A stretch of 64,000 bases of DNA from Bradyrhizobium sp. CCBAU 051011 (GTDB taxonomy: Bacteria > Pseudomonadota > Alphaproteobacteria > Rhizobiales > Xanthobacteraceae). The first letter of the stretch is position 1. The number at the start of each line of letters is the position of its first letter. The stretch covers positions 1,220,501-1,284,500 of the forward strand of contig NZ_CP022222.1 in NCBI RefSeq assembly GCF_009930815.1. The letters are read 5' to 3'. The position numbers and the translations under genes were made by a program. The notes beneath the pieces were generated by a model that searched no databases, was not told the origin of the DNA, and saw nothing but the letters and a program-made list of their open reading frames with translations. This document shows, one piece after another, positions 33,946 to 43,804 of the stretch.

Positions 33946-34094
33946 GTCATGCCCGGGCTTGCCGCCTCCGCTGAAGCTTCGGCGCGCCAACACGGAAAGC
34001 CACGGCGAAGCCTTGGCGTAGCCGGGACCCGGGCATCCATCTTCTTCGTAAAGACTTTCGTTTGATGGATTGCCGGGTCAAGCCCGGCAATGAC
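33946..34094. repeat. intergenic repeat at a convergent junction, GTCATGC-CGGG family, copy 2
   Basis: Begins GTCATGCCCGGGCTTG, contains a GAAGCTTC-centred and a GGCTAC-type hairpin, and ends GCCGGGTCAAGCCCGGCAAT-GAC. It sits between the ends of the flippase gene and bdhA. The end half matches the copy at 29795-29878. Confidence 0.75.
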
Positions 34095-34107
34095 GGAAGC
34101 CTTGACA

Positions 34108-34896
34108 CTACTCCGCGGTCCAGCCGCCGTCGATCGACAGGTTGGCGCCGGTGATCTGGGCGGCATCGTCGCTGCACAGGAACAGCGCCAGCGCTGCGAC
34201 CTGTTCCGAGGTCACGAATTCCTTGGTCGGCTGCGCGTCGAGGAGCACGTCGTTGATGACCTGCTCCTTGGTCATGTTGCGCGCCTTCATGGTTTCGGGA
34301 ATCTGCTTCTCGACCAGCGGCGTCCAGACATAACCAGGGCTGATGCAATTGCAGGTAATCTTGAAGGTCGCAAGCTCCAGCGCCACCGTCTTGGTGAGGC
34401 CGGCGATGCCGTGCTTGGCCGAGACATAGGCCGACTTGAAGGGCGAGGCGACCAGCGAATGGGCGGACGCCGTGTTGATGATGCGGCCCCAGCCGCGTTT
34501 CTTCATGCCGGGCACCGCGGCGCGGATGCCGTAAAACGCCGACGACAGGTTGATGGCGATGATGGCTTCCCACTTCTCGGGCGGAAACTCCTCGATCGGC
34601 GACACGAACTGAATGCCGGCATTGTTGACGAGGATATCGACCGAGCCGAAGGTCTTCTCGCCGAGCGCGATCATTTCGGCGATTTCGGCCGGTTTGGTCA
34701 TGTCGGCGGGCGAATGCACGGCGCGGACCTTGAAATCGGTCTCGATGCCGGAGCGCTCACGCTCGATATCGGCCGGCACGCCCATGCCGTTGAGGACGAC
34801 ATTGGCGCCTGCGGCGGCGAAAGCGCGCGCGTAAGCCAGTCCGATGCCGCTGGTCGAGCCGGTCACGACAGCCGTCTTGCCCTTTAATGTACCCAT
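34108..34896 (-). CDS. bdhA: D-3-hydroxybutyrate dehydrogenase
   Basis: NAD-dependent SDR enzyme of 262 residues interconverting 3-hydroxybutyrate and acetoacetate in PHB and ketone-body metabolism. Motifs are TGSTSGIG, NNAG, and the catalytic Ser, Tyr and Lys in NTASAHSLVASPFKSAYVSA plus Lys; GYVWTPLVEKQIP and the EFVTSEQVAAL C-terminal region are typical of BdhA. ATG at 34896 has GGAG eight bases before it. It follows the patatin gene by five bases. Confidence 0.92.
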   Translation of the reverse strand: MGTLKGKTAVVTGSTSGIGLAYARAFAAAGANVVLNGMGVPADIERERSGIETDFKVRAVHSPADMTKPAEIAEMIALGEKTFGSVDILVNNAGIQFVSPIEEFPPEKWEAIIAINLSSAFYGIRAAVPGMKKRGWGRIINTASAHSLVASPFKSAYVSAKHGIAGLTKTVALELATFKITCNCISPGYVWTPLVEKQIPETMKARNMTKEQVINDVLLDAQPTKEFVTSEQVAALALFLCSDDAAQITGANLSIDGGWTAE

Positions 34897-34901
34897 TGCA
34901 T

Positions 34902-36077
34902 TCACTCCTGCTTGCTTCCGGGGGGCCTGGGAACATCCCCCGTCATATCGTATGCCATCATGGTCTGGCCGGATTGCGGGCGCTCGAGCACATCCTTGTG
35001 ACGCATCGACAGATGAACGTCGCGGACGCCCGCATTCCAGTGCTCGATCATGGCGACGTGCGAAAAGTCGTAATCCTTCGACGAGGATTCGTAGTTCTTG
35101 CTCTTGTAGATCAGGTGCACCACGGTGACGGTGTTTTCCTTGGCCGCGTTGCAGAGGACTGCCACCGCCGGATCGTTCTTGAGATCATCGGGTAGCTTTC
35201 CGAGCAGCTCGCGCAGCGCCTTGCGCGCGTTGTGCACCTGCTTGTTCTTGTCGGTGGTCATGCGGGTGCGGCTGGAATAGCGGATGTCCTTTTCGCGCTC
35301 GGCGGCTTCCAGGAGCGATGTCGGCAAGTCGCCGCGCGCGCTGAACAGGTCGACCTGGAAGATCAGGAGATCGCGATTGCTTTCCTCACCCAGCACGTGA
35401 TCGAGCGGCGTGTTGGAGGCAATGCCGCCGTCCCAATAGTGCTCGCCCTCGATCTCGACGGAAGGGAATCCGGGCGGCAGCGCGCCGGAGGCCATGATGT
35501 GCTCCGGGCCGATCTTCTTGCCGAGCTTCCTGAATTCGAAATTGTCGAAATATTTGAGATTGCCCGAGCTCACGCCGACCGCGCCGACGCTGAGCCGCGT
35601 CTTCAGATCGTTGATGCGGTCGAAGTCGACCAGCCGCTCCAGCGTCTTCTTCAGCGGCGCTGTGTCGTAATAGCTCTGCGACTGCCGGCTGCCTGGCGGC
35701 CACAACGGCGCCGGCGGAATGCGCGGCGTGAAGAAGCCGGGCACTCCGAAGGTCGCAATCAAAGCGGCTGAGGTTTCGTTGAACAGCGAGCGCGCGCGGT
35801 CGCCATTCGAAATCGGATTCCACGGCACCGGGGATGACACCATCTCCCAGAATTCCTTGAGGCGGTCGACGCGGGTCTCGGGCCCGTTGCCGGCGATGAT
35901 GGCGGCATTGATGGCGCCGATCGAAATGCCCGCAATCCATTCCGGCTCGAAGCCCGAACGGCACAGCGCCTGAAAAGCGCCGGCCTGATAGGAGCCGAGC
36001 GCCCCGCCGCCTTGCAACACCAGCACCCGCTGCGCCTTGGCGGGCGTGGTCGCCGGCGCGGTATCGGAATGATCCAT
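34902..36077 (-). CDS. patatin-like phospholipase with DUF3734
   Basis: A 391-residue lipid acyl hydrolase. The oxyanion-hole motif GGGALGSYQAG lies near residues 23-33, the nucleophile Ser in GISIG near 50-54, and the catalytic Asp in DGGI, so the Ser-Asp dyad is intact. The C-terminal part is the DUF3734 extension. Its close linkage to bdhA, five bases apart, suggests work on PHB granules or short 3-hydroxyacyl esters; I recall patatin-bdhA pairs in rhizobia. Substrate remains inferred. Confidence 0.9.
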   Translation of the reverse strand: MDHSDTAPATTPAKAQRVLVLQGGGALGSYQAGAFQALCRSGFEPEWIAGISIGAINAAIIAGNGPETRVDRLKEFWEMVSSPVPWNPISNGDRARSLFNETSAALIATFGVPGFFTPRIPPAPLWPPGSRQSQSYYDTAPLKKTLERLVDFDRINDLKTRLSVGAVGVSSGNLKYFDNFEFRKLGKKIGPEHIMASGALPPGFPSVEIEGEHYWDGGIASNTPLDHVLGEESNRDLLIFQVDLFSARGDLPTSLLEAAEREKDIRYSSRTRMTTDKNKQVHNARKALRELLGKLPDDLKNDPAVAVLCNAAKENTVTVVHLIYKSKNYESSSKDYDFSHVAMIEHWNAGVRDVHLSMRHKDVLERPQSGQTMMAYDMTGDVPRPPGSKQE

Positions 36078-36181
36078 AATGACCGTCAGATGGCTGCCAA
36101 AGACGCGGCACCGTGGCGGCAGTTCGCGACGGCGTCAATCAGGCGGGTTCCAAGCAAGGATCACGCCTGCTTTATCGCGCC

Positions 36182-36679
36182 TCAGGTCGACGCGAGAATC
36201 AGCGTCCAGAACACCTTGTATTTGGTGTTGGGAGCATAACTCGCCGCGATGCCCAATTTTGTGACACCGTTCTTGAGCATATTCGCCTTGTGCGGCGGAG
36301 AGTCGCGCCAGCCGGAGAAGGCCTCCGCCAGGGTGTGGTAGCCGGCCGAGACATTTTCGACCGCAAGCGTCGCCGGATAGCCGGAGGCCCCGAGCCGTTT
36401 CTCCAGCGGCCCCTTCACATTGTGGTCCATCTTGTTGCGGGCCGCCATCGCCTGCGACTGCCGCTCGGCGAGCTTGGTCAGCTCGGGATCGACCACCACG
36501 GCGCCGAGGCCGTTATTCTGGCGGTATTGCGAAATCATGACCGCCGCAGCGACCGGATCGAGCGTGGCGCCGGGTTGGGCCATATCAAGATACATGGCCG
36601 GCTGATCCGGGATTTTGACGTCGGCCGAGCAGCCGGCAAGCAGCAAAAGCCCGATAATGGCGGTGGTCGCCCGTTTCAC
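36182..36679 (-). CDS. CAP/SCP-domain lipoprotein
   Basis: A 165-residue exported lipoprotein of the CAP superfamily. GTG at 36679 gives the lipoprotein signal MKRATTAIIGLLLLAGC with Cys17 as the lipidated residue. The CAP core shows the paired residues His in NKMDHN, Glu in AVENV and His in PPHKANML that form the cleft. Bacterial members have no settled role. A longer frame to 36892 runs into the palindromic repeat and is rejected. It lies downstream of the sulfate operon across that repeat. Confidence 0.85.
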   Translation of the reverse strand: MKRATTAIIGLLLLAGCSADVKIPDQPAMYLDMAQPGATLDPVAAAVMISQYRQNNGLGAVVVDPELTKLAERQSQAMAARNKMDHNVKGPLEKRLGASGYPATLAVENVSAGYHTLAEAFSGWRDSPPHKANMLKNGVTKLGIAASYAPNTKYKVFWTLILAST

Positions 36680-36760
36680 GGAAAGAAATCCCCCAAGGTT
36701 GGACGGCCGTTGTTGCATACCAACCGTGGCTGAATGGTGAACGGGGGGCTTAATTGGATT

Positions 36761-36862
36761 GTCATTCCGGGCGATGCGGAGCATCGAACCCGGAATCTCG
36801 AGATTCCCCGGGGCGCAATTGCGCCCCTGAGGTCTGGTGCTAACGCACCATCCCGGAATGAC
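36761..36862 (+). repeat. palindromic intergenic repeat, GTCATTCCGGG family, copy 2
   Basis: Inverted ends GTCATTCCGGG / CCCGGAATGAC enclose TCTCGAGA and GCGCAATTGCGC palindromes. It is the same family as 13659-13781, in the opposite orientation, and lies 14 bp beyond the cysA stop, where it could end the transcript. Confidence 0.85.
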
Positions 36863-36875
36863 GACTTCGTCGTCG

Positions 36876-37925
36876 TCAATCCTGCGCGGCAAAGATCCGG
36901 TAGCGGCGGGGCTGCAGGCCGATGATTTCGCCGGCCTGGAGTTCCCGGTCGCGGGGGGCGTCGATCTCGATGACTGTCTTGCCCTCGCCGCCCGTCAACG
37001 CCACCTCCGCCCGCTGGATCGGGCCGAATGAGCGGACATGGCGCACCGCGCCCTCCAGCGAGCCGGTTCCGGCCGGGCCGATCTGCATGTCATGGCGGCG
37101 GACGAACAGTTTTGAGGCGCCGGAGGCCGCGCCATCGGCGGCGATGTTGAGCGGCCGGTCGCCGAGCCGTACCAAACCGCCTGTCACCTCCACCGGCAGC
37201 ACGATGGATTCGCCGATGAAGCCGTGGACGAAGGCGGTGGCCGGGTTGTCATAGACCTCGCCGGGTGAGCCGATCTGCTCGATGCGGCCCTTGTCCATCA
37301 CGACCACGCGGTTGGCGACTTCGAGCGCTTCTTCCTGATCATGGGTGACGAAGATCGAGGTGACGTGAATCTCATTGTGCAGGGAGCGCAGCCATTGCCG
37401 CAGCTCTTTGCGCACCTTGGCATCGAGCGCGCCGAAGGGCTCGTCGAGCAAGAGGATGCGCGGCTCGATCGCGAGCGCGCGTGCCAGCGCAATGCGCTGA
37501 CGCTGGCCGCCGGAGAGCTGGCTCGGATAGCGGTTGGCCAGCCAGTCGAGCTGCACGAGGTCGAGCAATTCCTTGACGCGGGCGCGGATCGTGGCCTCGT
37601 CCTTGCGCACGGCGCGCGGCTGCACGCGCAGGCCGAAGGCGACGTTCTCGAACACCGTCATGTGGCGGAACAGCGCGTAGTGCTGGAATACGAAGCCGAC
37701 ATGGCGCTCGCTGGCGCCATGACCCAGCGCATCCTCGCCGTCGATCGTGACCTCGCCGGCATCCGGCCAGTCGAGGCCAGCGATGATGCGCAACAGCGTG
37801 GTCTTGCCTGAACCGGACGGGCCGAGCAGCGCCAGCAATTCGCCCTTGCCGACCTTCAGATCGACATTGTCGAGCGCGGCAAACGAGCCGAACTTCTTGA
37901 CGATATTTTTGACTTCAATGGTCAC
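36876..37925 (-). CDS. cysA: sulfate/thiosulfate ABC transporter ATPase CysA
   Basis: ATP-binding subunit of the sulfate importer, 349 residues. Walker [10 protein letters not shown] is at residues 35-43, followed by the Q-loop FVFQHYALF, signature [14 protein letters not shown], Walker [13 protein letters not shown] and the switch His in VTHDQ. A C-terminal TOBE-like domain (about 240-349) is present. It starts with GTG and overlaps the end of cysW by 11 bases, so translation is coupled. Last gene of sbp-cysT-cysW-cysA. Confidence 0.95.
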   Translation of the reverse strand: MTIEVKNIVKKFGSFAALDNVDLKVGKGELLALLGPSGSGKTTLLRIIAGLDWPDAGEVTIDGEDALGHGASERHVGFVFQHYALFRHMTVFENVAFGLRVQPRAVRKDEATIRARVKELLDLVQLDWLANRYPSQLSGGQRQRIALARALAIEPRILLLDEPFGALDAKVRKELRQWLRSLHNEIHVTSIFVTHDQEEALEVANRVVVMDKGRIEQIGSPGEVYDNPATAFVHGFIGESIVLPVEVTGGLVRLGDRPLNIAADGAASGASKLFVRRHDMQIGPAGTGSLEGAVRHVRSFGPIQRAEVALTGGEGKTVIEIDAPRDRELQAGEIIGLQPRRYRIFAAQD

Positions 37926-38892
37926 TTGGCTCGTCCCTTGGAGGTTGTCCTTCGTCCAGGCGCTGTTCGAGCACGGTCTTCACGACCAGCGTGATCAGGG
38001 CCAGCATCGCCAGCAGCGAAGCAATCGCAAACGACGCCACGAATTGATATTCATTATAGAGGATCTCGACCAGCAGCGGCATGGTGTTGGTCTCGCCGCG
38101 GATATGGCCCGAGACCACCGACACCGCGCCAAACTCGCCCATGGCGCGCGCGTTGCACAGCAGTACGCCATACAGCAGGCCCCATTTGATATTGGGCAGA
38201 GTGACGCGGAAGAAGGTCTGCAGACCTGACGCACCGAGCGAGATCGCCGCCTCTTCCTCTTGCGTGCCCTGCTCCTGCATCAAGGGAATGAGCGAGCGGG
38301 CGACGAACGGGAACGTCACAAAGATCGTCGCCAGCGCAATGCCGGGCACGGCGAACAGGATCTGGACATTGTGCGCTTGCAACCACGTGCCCCAATAGCC
38401 CTGCGCGCCGAACAACAGCACGAAGACCAGACCCGAAATGACAGGGCTGACCGAGAACGGCAGATCGATCAGCGTGATCAGGAAGGTCTTGCCAGGAAAT
38501 TCGAACTTGGCGATCGCCCAGGCCGCGATCACCCCGAACACCAGATTGAGCCCGACCGAGATCGCCGCCACCAGCAGCGTCAGCCTGATCGCCGAAAGCG
38601 CCTCCGGCTCGGCCAGCGCGGTGAAATAGGCGCTGATGCCCTTGGAAAAGGCCGATGCGAAAACCACCACCAGCGGCAGCACGACGAAGATCGTCAGGAA
38701 GGAAATCGCCAGCGCAATGATGATGAAGCGGATCGGCCCGGGCTCGCTCCGCAGATCCTTGTTGGAGGCGACAGCCGAGCGGGCACGGGTGCTCGCCTCG
38801 CGCGCGGACGGCGGAGAAATGGCGAGATCTGCCGTGGAGCTATAGGCCTGCAACCGGGCCGCTGGCGTCACAAAGCTCGTTTGAGTCGACAT
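37915..38892 (-). CDS. cysW: sulfate ABC transporter permease CysW
   Basis: One of the two inner-membrane permeases of the sulfate importer, 325 residues. An N-terminal extension of about 45 residues precedes six hydrophobic helices, and the EAA-like loop reads [20 protein letters not shown]. It lies 10 bases after cysT and overlaps cysA. Pairs with CysT on the CysA dimer. Confidence 0.94.
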   Translation of the reverse strand: MSTQTSFVTPAARLQAYSSTADLAISPPSAREASTRARSAVASNKDLRSEPGPIRFIIIALAISFLTIFVVLPLVVVFASAFSKGISAYFTALAEPEALSAIRLTLLVAAISVGLNLVFGVIAAWAIAKFEFPGKTFLITLIDLPFSVSPVISGLVFVLLFGAQGYWGTWLQAHNVQILFAVPGIALATIFVTFPFVARSLIPLMQEQGTQEEEAAISLGASGLQTFFRVTLPNIKWGLLYGVLLCNARAMGEFGAVSVVSGHIRGETNTMPLLVEILYNEYQFVASFAIASLLAMLALITLVVKTVLEQRLDEGQPPRDEPSDH

Positions 38893-38902
38893 CTCCAGGC
38901 CC

Positions 38903-39739
38903 TCAGTACGCGGGAACGCGGGTTTGCGCCCAGCGTTGCAGGCGATTGACGGCGAAGATGATCACGAACGCAGCCAGCAGCATGACGACGGCAATTGCCG
39001 TTGCATCGGCATAACGGAATTCGGAAAGCCGGATGACGATCAAGAGCGGCGCGATCTCCGACACGTTGGGCAGGTTGCCGGCGATGAAGATCACCGAGCC
39101 GTACTCGCCGACCGCGCGAGCGAACGCCAGCGCAAAGCCGGTCAATAGCGCCGGCGTGAGACTTGGCAGGATCACCCTGAACACCGTGTGCCATCGGTTG
39201 GCGCCGAGGCTCGCGGCCGCCTCCTCGATTTCAGGGTCGAGATCGATCAGGACCGGCTGCACCGTCCGCACCACGAAGGGGATGCCGATGAAGACCATCG
39301 CCACGAAAATGCCGATCGGCGTGAACGCCACCTTGATGCCGAGTTCGGCCAGCGGCGCGCCCAACCAGCCCTTCTGCGCGAACAATTGCGTCAGTGCCAC
39401 GCCGGCGACGGCCGTCGGCAGCGCAAAGGGAATGTCGACGATGGCGTCGAATATCCGCCGGCCTGGAAAGCGATACCGCACCAGCGCCCAGACGATGATG
39501 GTGCCCATCACCAGATTGACGCAGGCCGCGGCAAAGGAGAGGCCGAACGAAATCTTCAGCGCATTCAAGGTGCGGCGGCTGGTGAGGATTTCCCAGAATT
39601 GCCCCGGAGAAAGCTCAAGCGTCCTCAGAAAGAGGCCAGCGAGGGGAATCAATATAATGACGGAGAGCCATGTCAGGGTCAGGCCCATGGTAAGACCAAA
39701 CCCCGGCAGGGTACTCCGCCGTGCGACCGCTGTGCTCAC
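38903..39739 (-). CDS. cysT: sulfate ABC transporter permease CysT
   Basis: Permease partner of CysW, 278 residues with six hydrophobic helices and the EAA loop [20 protein letters not shown]. It opens with the typical [20 protein letters not shown] segment. It follows sbp by 39 bases and precedes cysW by 10, in one operon. Confidence 0.94.
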   Translation of the reverse strand: MSTAVARRSTLPGFGLTMGLTLTWLSVIILIPLAGLFLRTLELSPGQFWEILTSRRTLNALKISFGLSFAAACVNLVMGTIIVWALVRYRFPGRRIFDAIVDIPFALPTAVAGVALTQLFAQKGWLGAPLAELGIKVAFTPIGIFVAMVFIGIPFVVRTVQPVLIDLDPEIEEAAASLGANRWHTVFRVILPSLTPALLTGFALAFARAVGEYGSVIFIAGNLPNVSEIAPLLIVIRLSEFRYADATAIAVVMLLAAFVIIFAVNRLQRWAQTRVPAY

Positions 39740-39778
39740 AAATCCCCCTGCTTCCGCTCCGGCCGCCCGTTCGCCAGA

Positions 39779-40768
39779 TCAGTTCTTGTAAATCTGGTCG
39801 AAAATGCCGCCTTCGCCGAAGTGATCTTTCTGCGCCTTGGTCCAACCACCAAAAACGTCGTCGATCGTGAAAAGTTCGACCTTGGCGAAGGATTTTTCAT
39901 ACTCCTTCGCAATTTCCGAATCGCGCGGACGATAGGAATTGCGTGCGGCAATTTCCTGACCTTCCTTGGTATACCAATACTTCAGATAGGCCTCTGCGAC
40001 GGCGCGGGTGCCCTTCTTATCGGCAACCTTGTCGACGATCGCCACCGGCGGCTCAGCAAGAATCGACAAAGGCGGCGCTACGATCTCGAACTTGTCCTTG
40101 CCGAATTCGCGCTGCGCCAGGAACGCCTCGTTCTCCCACGCCAGCAGCACGTCACCGACGCCGCGCTCGACGAAGGTCACCGTCGAGCCGCGCGCGCCGG
40201 TGTCGAGCACCGGCACGTTCTTGAAGAGATCACCGACGAATTTCTTCGCCTTGTCAGCGGAGCCGAATTTCTTTTCCGCAAAGCCCCACGCGGCCAGGTA
40301 ATTCCAGCGCGCGCCGCCCGAAGTCTTCGGGTTCGGCGTGATCACCTGCACGCCGGGCTTGATCAGATCGTCCCAATCCTTGATGGCCTTGGGGTTGCCC
40401 TTGCGGACCAGGAACACGATCGTCGAAGTGTAGGGCGCGGAATTGAGCGACAGGCGCTTCTGCCAATCCGGCGCCACCAGACCCTTGGCGGCGATGGCGT
40501 CGATGTCATAGGCCAGCGCCAGTGTCACGACATCCGCCTGCAGGCCGTCGATCACCGATCGCGCCTGCGAGCCCGAACCGCCATGCGACTGCTTGATCTC
40601 GACGCTCTTGCCGGTTTCCTTTTGATAGGCCGCGACGAACGCCTTGTTGAAATCGGCATAGAGCTCGCGCGTCGGATCGTAGGATACGTTGAGCAGGGTA
40701 ACGTCGGCAGCGAAAGCCGAACTCGCCCAGAGCAATCCAGCAACGAGGGGCAGAATGCGACGGATCAT
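39779..40768 (-). CDS. sbp: periplasmic sulfate-binding protein
   Basis: Solute receptor of the sulfate importer, 329 residues. A signal peptide ends at WASSAFA, and the mature part begins [20 protein letters not shown], the hallmark of Sbp/CysP proteins; the [10 protein letters not shown] stretch and [11 protein letters not shown] contribute to the sulfate pocket. ATG at 40768 stands seven bases after GGAG; ATG at 40771 is next to it. First gene of sbp-cysTWA, with a palindrome in its upstream region. Confidence 0.95.
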   Translation of the reverse strand: MIRRILPLVAGLLWASSAFAADVTLLNVSYDPTRELYADFNKAFVAAYQKETGKSVEIKQSHGGSGSQARSVIDGLQADVVTLALAYDIDAIAAKGLVAPDWQKRLSLNSAPYTSTIVFLVRKGNPKAIKDWDDLIKPGVQVITPNPKTSGGARWNYLAAWGFAEKKFGSADKAKKFVGDLFKNVPVLDTGARGSTVTFVERGVGDVLLAWENEAFLAQREFGKDKFEIVAPPLSILAEPPVAIVDKVADKKGTRAVAEAYLKYWYTKEGQEIAARNSYRPRDSEIAKEYEKSFAKVELFTIDDVFGGWTKAQKDHFGEGGIFDQIYKN

Positions 40769-40848
40769 CATCGATCTCCATTCGGCTCGATGAAACATAT
40801 CATCAAAGCGGGAGCGCATAAGTCGCGACGAAAGGTCGCTTAGTCAAT

Positions 40849-40865
40849 GAAACCGCGTTTCATAG
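40849..40865. promoter_or_regulatory. perfect palindrome upstream of sbp
   Basis: ATGAAA-CCGCG-TTTCAT, six-base perfect arms, about 80 bp upstream of the sbp start, in the 138-bp gap between cysH and sbp. On the sbp strand it is directly followed by TTGACT, a possible -35 element. It could bind a sulfur-responsive LysR-type regulator. Confidence 0.5.
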
Positions 40866-40906
40866 TTTTTGGTTCCGCAGCTTCATTGTCCTATCAAGAC
40901 CGGACT

Positions 40907-41638
40907 CTACGAAGTTTTCATCGTGTGGATGCCGCATTCCGTCTTGGCTCTGCCGCGCCAGCGGCCAGCACGCGCGTCCTCGTCCGCCGCGGCGCGGCTC
41001 GAGCACGGCATGCAGCCGACCGAGAGGTAGCCCGAGGCGACCAGCGGATGCGGCGGCAGTTTGGCAAGCTTGTAGATCGCCTCGATCTCTTCACGCGACA
41101 CGTTGGCGAACGGATTGAACTTCAGCCGCGCGCCGTCCTCCTCGACGACGGGAATCTCGGCGCGCGCGCCACCCTGAAAACGCTTGCGCCCGTTGATCCA
41201 GGCCGAGAACGGCTTGAGCGCCCGCGCCAGCGGCTCAACCTTACGGATGCGGCAGCAGGCGTCGGGATCGGTAAACCACAATTCGCGATCGGGATCCTGC
41301 CGCGAGATCGCTTCTTCCAGCGGCTTGATCGAGCGGACATCGCGAAGGCCAAGCGCAGCGATCAGCGTGTCGCGATAGGCGAGCGTCTCTTCGAACAACC
41401 ATCCGGTATCGAGGAAAATCACGGGAATCGCGGGATCGACGTCCGCCATCACCTTGAGCAGCGCCGCCGATTCCGTGCCGAATGACGACACCAGCGCAAG
41501 CTGCTCGCGGCCGACGGCCTTCAGCGCGGCTTCAATGATCTGCGCCGGCGAAGCGTCACGCAGGGCATGGTCGAGCGTCTGCGCCGATCGAAGGATCGTC
41601 GCTTCAGCGGTGACGGCGTGCGGTGAAATCGTGGTCAC
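40907..41638 (-). CDS. cysH: assimilatory adenylyl-sulfate (APS) reductase
   Basis: Reduces activated sulfate to sulfite, 243 residues. Cys128-Cys129 (DACCRI) and Cys209-x2-Cys212 (GCMPC) are the four ligands of a [4Fe-4S] cluster, and Cys235 (ECGIH) is the catalytic thiol, so this is the APS-using, iron-sulfur type rather than the PAPS type of enteric bacteria. The GTG start overlaps the stop of the DUF934 gene by four bases (GTGA). Last gene of the cysG-cysH operon. Confidence 0.94.
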   Translation of the reverse strand: MTTISPHAVTAEATILRSAQTLDHALRDASPAQIIEAALKAVGREQLALVSSFGTESAALLKVMADVDPAIPVIFLDTGWLFEETLAYRDTLIAALGLRDVRSIKPLEEAISRQDPDRELWFTDPDACCRIRKVEPLARALKPFSAWINGRKRFQGGARAEIPVVEEDGARLKFNPFANVSREEIEAIYKLAKLPPHPLVASGYLSVGCMPCSSRAAADEDARAGRWRGRAKTECGIHTMKTS

Positions 41639-42150
41639 TGGCCGGCACTCTCCGAATGACGCAACTGCATCCGCCGATTGAGGGCGGTGACGCGACCGTC
41701 GCCGGTCGGCTGATAGAACACCGAATACCGCTTCATCGTCTCGGCGAAAGCGTCGGCGTCGGCATCCTTCTTCACCTCGAACGCATCGAAGCCGGCGCGC
41801 GACATGAATACGAACTGATCACGCAGGATCTGGCCGGTGGCGCGCAACTCGCCTTCATAGCCGTGGCGTTCGCGCAAGAGGCGCGCCTGGCTATAGGCGC
41901 GGCCGTCGCGGAAGGTCGGGAACACCAGCGCGACAGCGGCCAGGCGATCGAGATAGGGCACGAGATCGTCGACGGCGCGACTGTTCGGCCAGATCACGCC
42001 GGTCTTGCCGGCGCGCTTCAGAATGGCTTCCGGATCCTCCAGAAACCGCGCTGCTGAAATCAGGATCGCGCCGTCGCCCGGCAACTCGGCGCCGTCGGCA
42101 ACATGGACGAACAGATCGGTGGTGATTCTTCCCTGCTTAACGAGTGGCAT
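41635..42150 (-). CDS. DUF934 protein of sulfite reduction operons
   Basis: A 171-residue protein of the DUF934 family, found between cysI and cysH in many alphaproteobacteria and betaproteobacteria. VWPNSRAVDDLVPYLDRLAA-like and FPTFRDGRAYSQARLLRERH segments are typical. The function is unknown; it is inferred to assist sulfite reduction because of conserved order. It overlaps cysI by 14 bases and cysH by four. Confidence 0.88.
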   Translation of the reverse strand: MPLVKQGRITTDLFVHVADGAELPGDGAILISAARFLEDPEAILKRAGKTGVIWPNSRAVDDLVPYLDRLAAVALVFPTFRDGRAYSQARLLRERHGYEGELRATGQILRDQFVFMSRAGFDAFEVKKDADADAFAETMKRYSVFYQPTGDGRVTALNRRMQLRHSESAGQ

Positions 42151-43792
42151 AGACCCGCTCCTTGAATGGCTCGACGCCCAGGCGTTTCACCGTATCGACG
42201 AACAGCTCCTCGGGACGGTCGCGCAGCGCGAGATAGGCTTCGACAATGTCTTCGATCACGTCGGCAACTTCCGCATAGGGAACGGCCGGACCGATCAGGA
42301 CGCCCATCTGCGCGTTCTCGTCGGCACGGCCGCCGATGGTGATCTGGTAAAATTCCTCGCCGTTCTTCTCGACGCCGAGAATGCCGATATGGCCGACATG
42401 GTGATGGCCGCAGGCATTGATGCAGCCGGAGATGTTGATGTGCAGCCGGCCGATCATGTCGGCGGTATCGTGGTTGGCGAAACGCCGGGTCAATTCCTGC
42501 GCGATCGGGATCGAGCGCGCATTGGCGAGCGAGCAATAATCCAGCCCCGGGCAGGCGATGATGTCGGTGACCAGATTGACGTTCGGCGTGGCGAGCCCGA
42601 GCCGGTCGAGCGCCCTCCAGAGCTGCGGCAGGTCGCGCTTGGCGACGTGCGGCAGCGCCAGGTTCTGCTCGTGGCCGACGCGGATTTCGCCGAATGAATA
42701 TTTGTCGGCGAGATCGGCGACCGCGTCCATCTGGTCGGCGGTGGCGTCGCCGGGCGGGCCGCCCACCGGCTTCAGCGACAGCGTCACGATCGAATAACCC
42801 TGCACCTTGTGCGGAGCCACCGAGTTCTTGCGCCAGCGCTCGAACAGCGGGTCAGCCGCGGCCTGCTTCAGCTCGTCCGGCATGTGCGGCAGCTTTTCAT
42901 AGGCCGGATAGGAGAAGCGCGAGCGCACCTCCTCGATTGCCGAATGGTCGAGCGTCAGCCCGACATCGCCCATCAGCTTCCATTCCTCCTCGACCTCACG
43001 CGCGAATTTTTCGATGCCGAGTTCGTGGACGAGGATCTTGATGCGGGCCTTGTAGATGTTGTCGCGGCGGCCGTACTGGTTGTAGACGCGCAGGATCGCC
43101 TCGACATAACTCAGGATGTCGCGGCCATGGACGAACGGCTTGATGGTCTTGGCGATGAACGGCGTGCGGCCGAGGCCGCCGCCGACCAGCACCTCAAAAC
43201 CGGTTTCGCCGTCGGCGTTCTTGTGCAGGCGCAAGCCGATGTCGTGGATCTTGATCGCAGCGCGGTCGTGCTCGGATGCGGTGATCGCAATCTTGAACTT
43301 GCGCGGCAGGAACGAGAATTCCGGATGCAGCGTAGTGTGCTGGCGCAGGATTTCCGACCAGATGCGCGGGTCCTCGACCTCGCCGGGCGCGACGCCGGCC
43401 CATTGGTCCGAGGTGACATTGCGCATGTTGTTGCCGGAAGTCTGCATCGCGTGGATGCCGACCTCGGCGAGCTCAGCCAGCGCATCGGGCAGCTCGGCAA
43501 GCTTGATCCAGTTGTACTGGATGTTCTGCCGCGTGGTGAAATGACCGTAACCGCGATCATAGCGGCGGGCGACATGCGCAAGCCGGCGCAACTGCATCGA
43601 CGACAGCGTGCCATAGGGGATCGCGACGCGGAACATGTAGGCGTGCAATTGCAGGTACACGCCATTCTGCAGCCGCAGGATCTTGAATTCGTCCTCGGTC
43701 AGCTCGCCGGAGAGGCGGCGCTTCACCTGATCGCGGAATTCCGAAACGCGCTCGTTGATGAGCGTGCGGTCGAGTTCGTCATATGCATACAT
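42137..43792 (-). CDS. cysI: siroheme/Fe-S sulfite reductase
   Basis: Reduces sulfite to sulfide with six electrons, 551 residues. The siroheme-[4Fe-4S] ligand cysteines lie in CPGLDYCSLANARS and GCINACGHHHVGHIG in the C-terminal half, and the N-terminal half carries the RLRRLAHVARRYDRGYGHFT substrate-side pattern. The two-repeat fold of ferredoxin- or NADPH-linked sulfite and nitrite reductases is present; position in a cys operon settles sulfite over nitrite. No flavoprotein cysJ is adjacent, so electrons may come from ferredoxin. Confidence 0.93.
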   Translation of the reverse strand: MYAYDELDRTLINERVSEFRDQVKRRLSGELTEDEFKILRLQNGVYLQLHAYMFRVAIPYGTLSSMQLRRLAHVARRYDRGYGHFTTRQNIQYNWIKLAELPDALAELAEVGIHAMQTSGNNMRNVTSDQWAGVAPGEVEDPRIWSEILRQHTTLHPEFSFLPRKFKIAITASEHDRAAIKIHDIGLRLHKNADGETGFEVLVGGGLGRTPFIAKTIKPFVHGRDILSYVEAILRVYNQYGRRDNIYKARIKILVHELGIEKFAREVEEEWKLMGDVGLTLDHSAIEEVRSRFSYPAYEKLPHMPDELKQAAADPLFERWRKNSVAPHKVQGYSIVTLSLKPVGGPPGDATADQMDAVADLADKYSFGEIRVGHEQNLALPHVAKRDLPQLWRALDRLGLATPNVNLVTDIIACPGLDYCSLANARSIPIAQELTRRFANHDTADMIGRLHINISGCINACGHHHVGHIGILGVEKNGEEFYQITIGGRADENAQMGVLIGPAVPYAEVADVIEDIVEAYLALRDRPEELFVDTVKRLGVEPFKERVYATR

Positions 43793-43804
43793 GATGGATC
43801 AGCC

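Noticed and set aside
36182..36892. Longer start for the CAP lipoprotein
   Set aside because: The extra 71 codons run across the palindromic repeat and bury the lipoprotein signal; GTG 36679 gives a clean signal peptide.
39188..40843. 551-codon plus-strand open frame
   Set aside because: Antisense to cysT and sbp; no recognisable domain.
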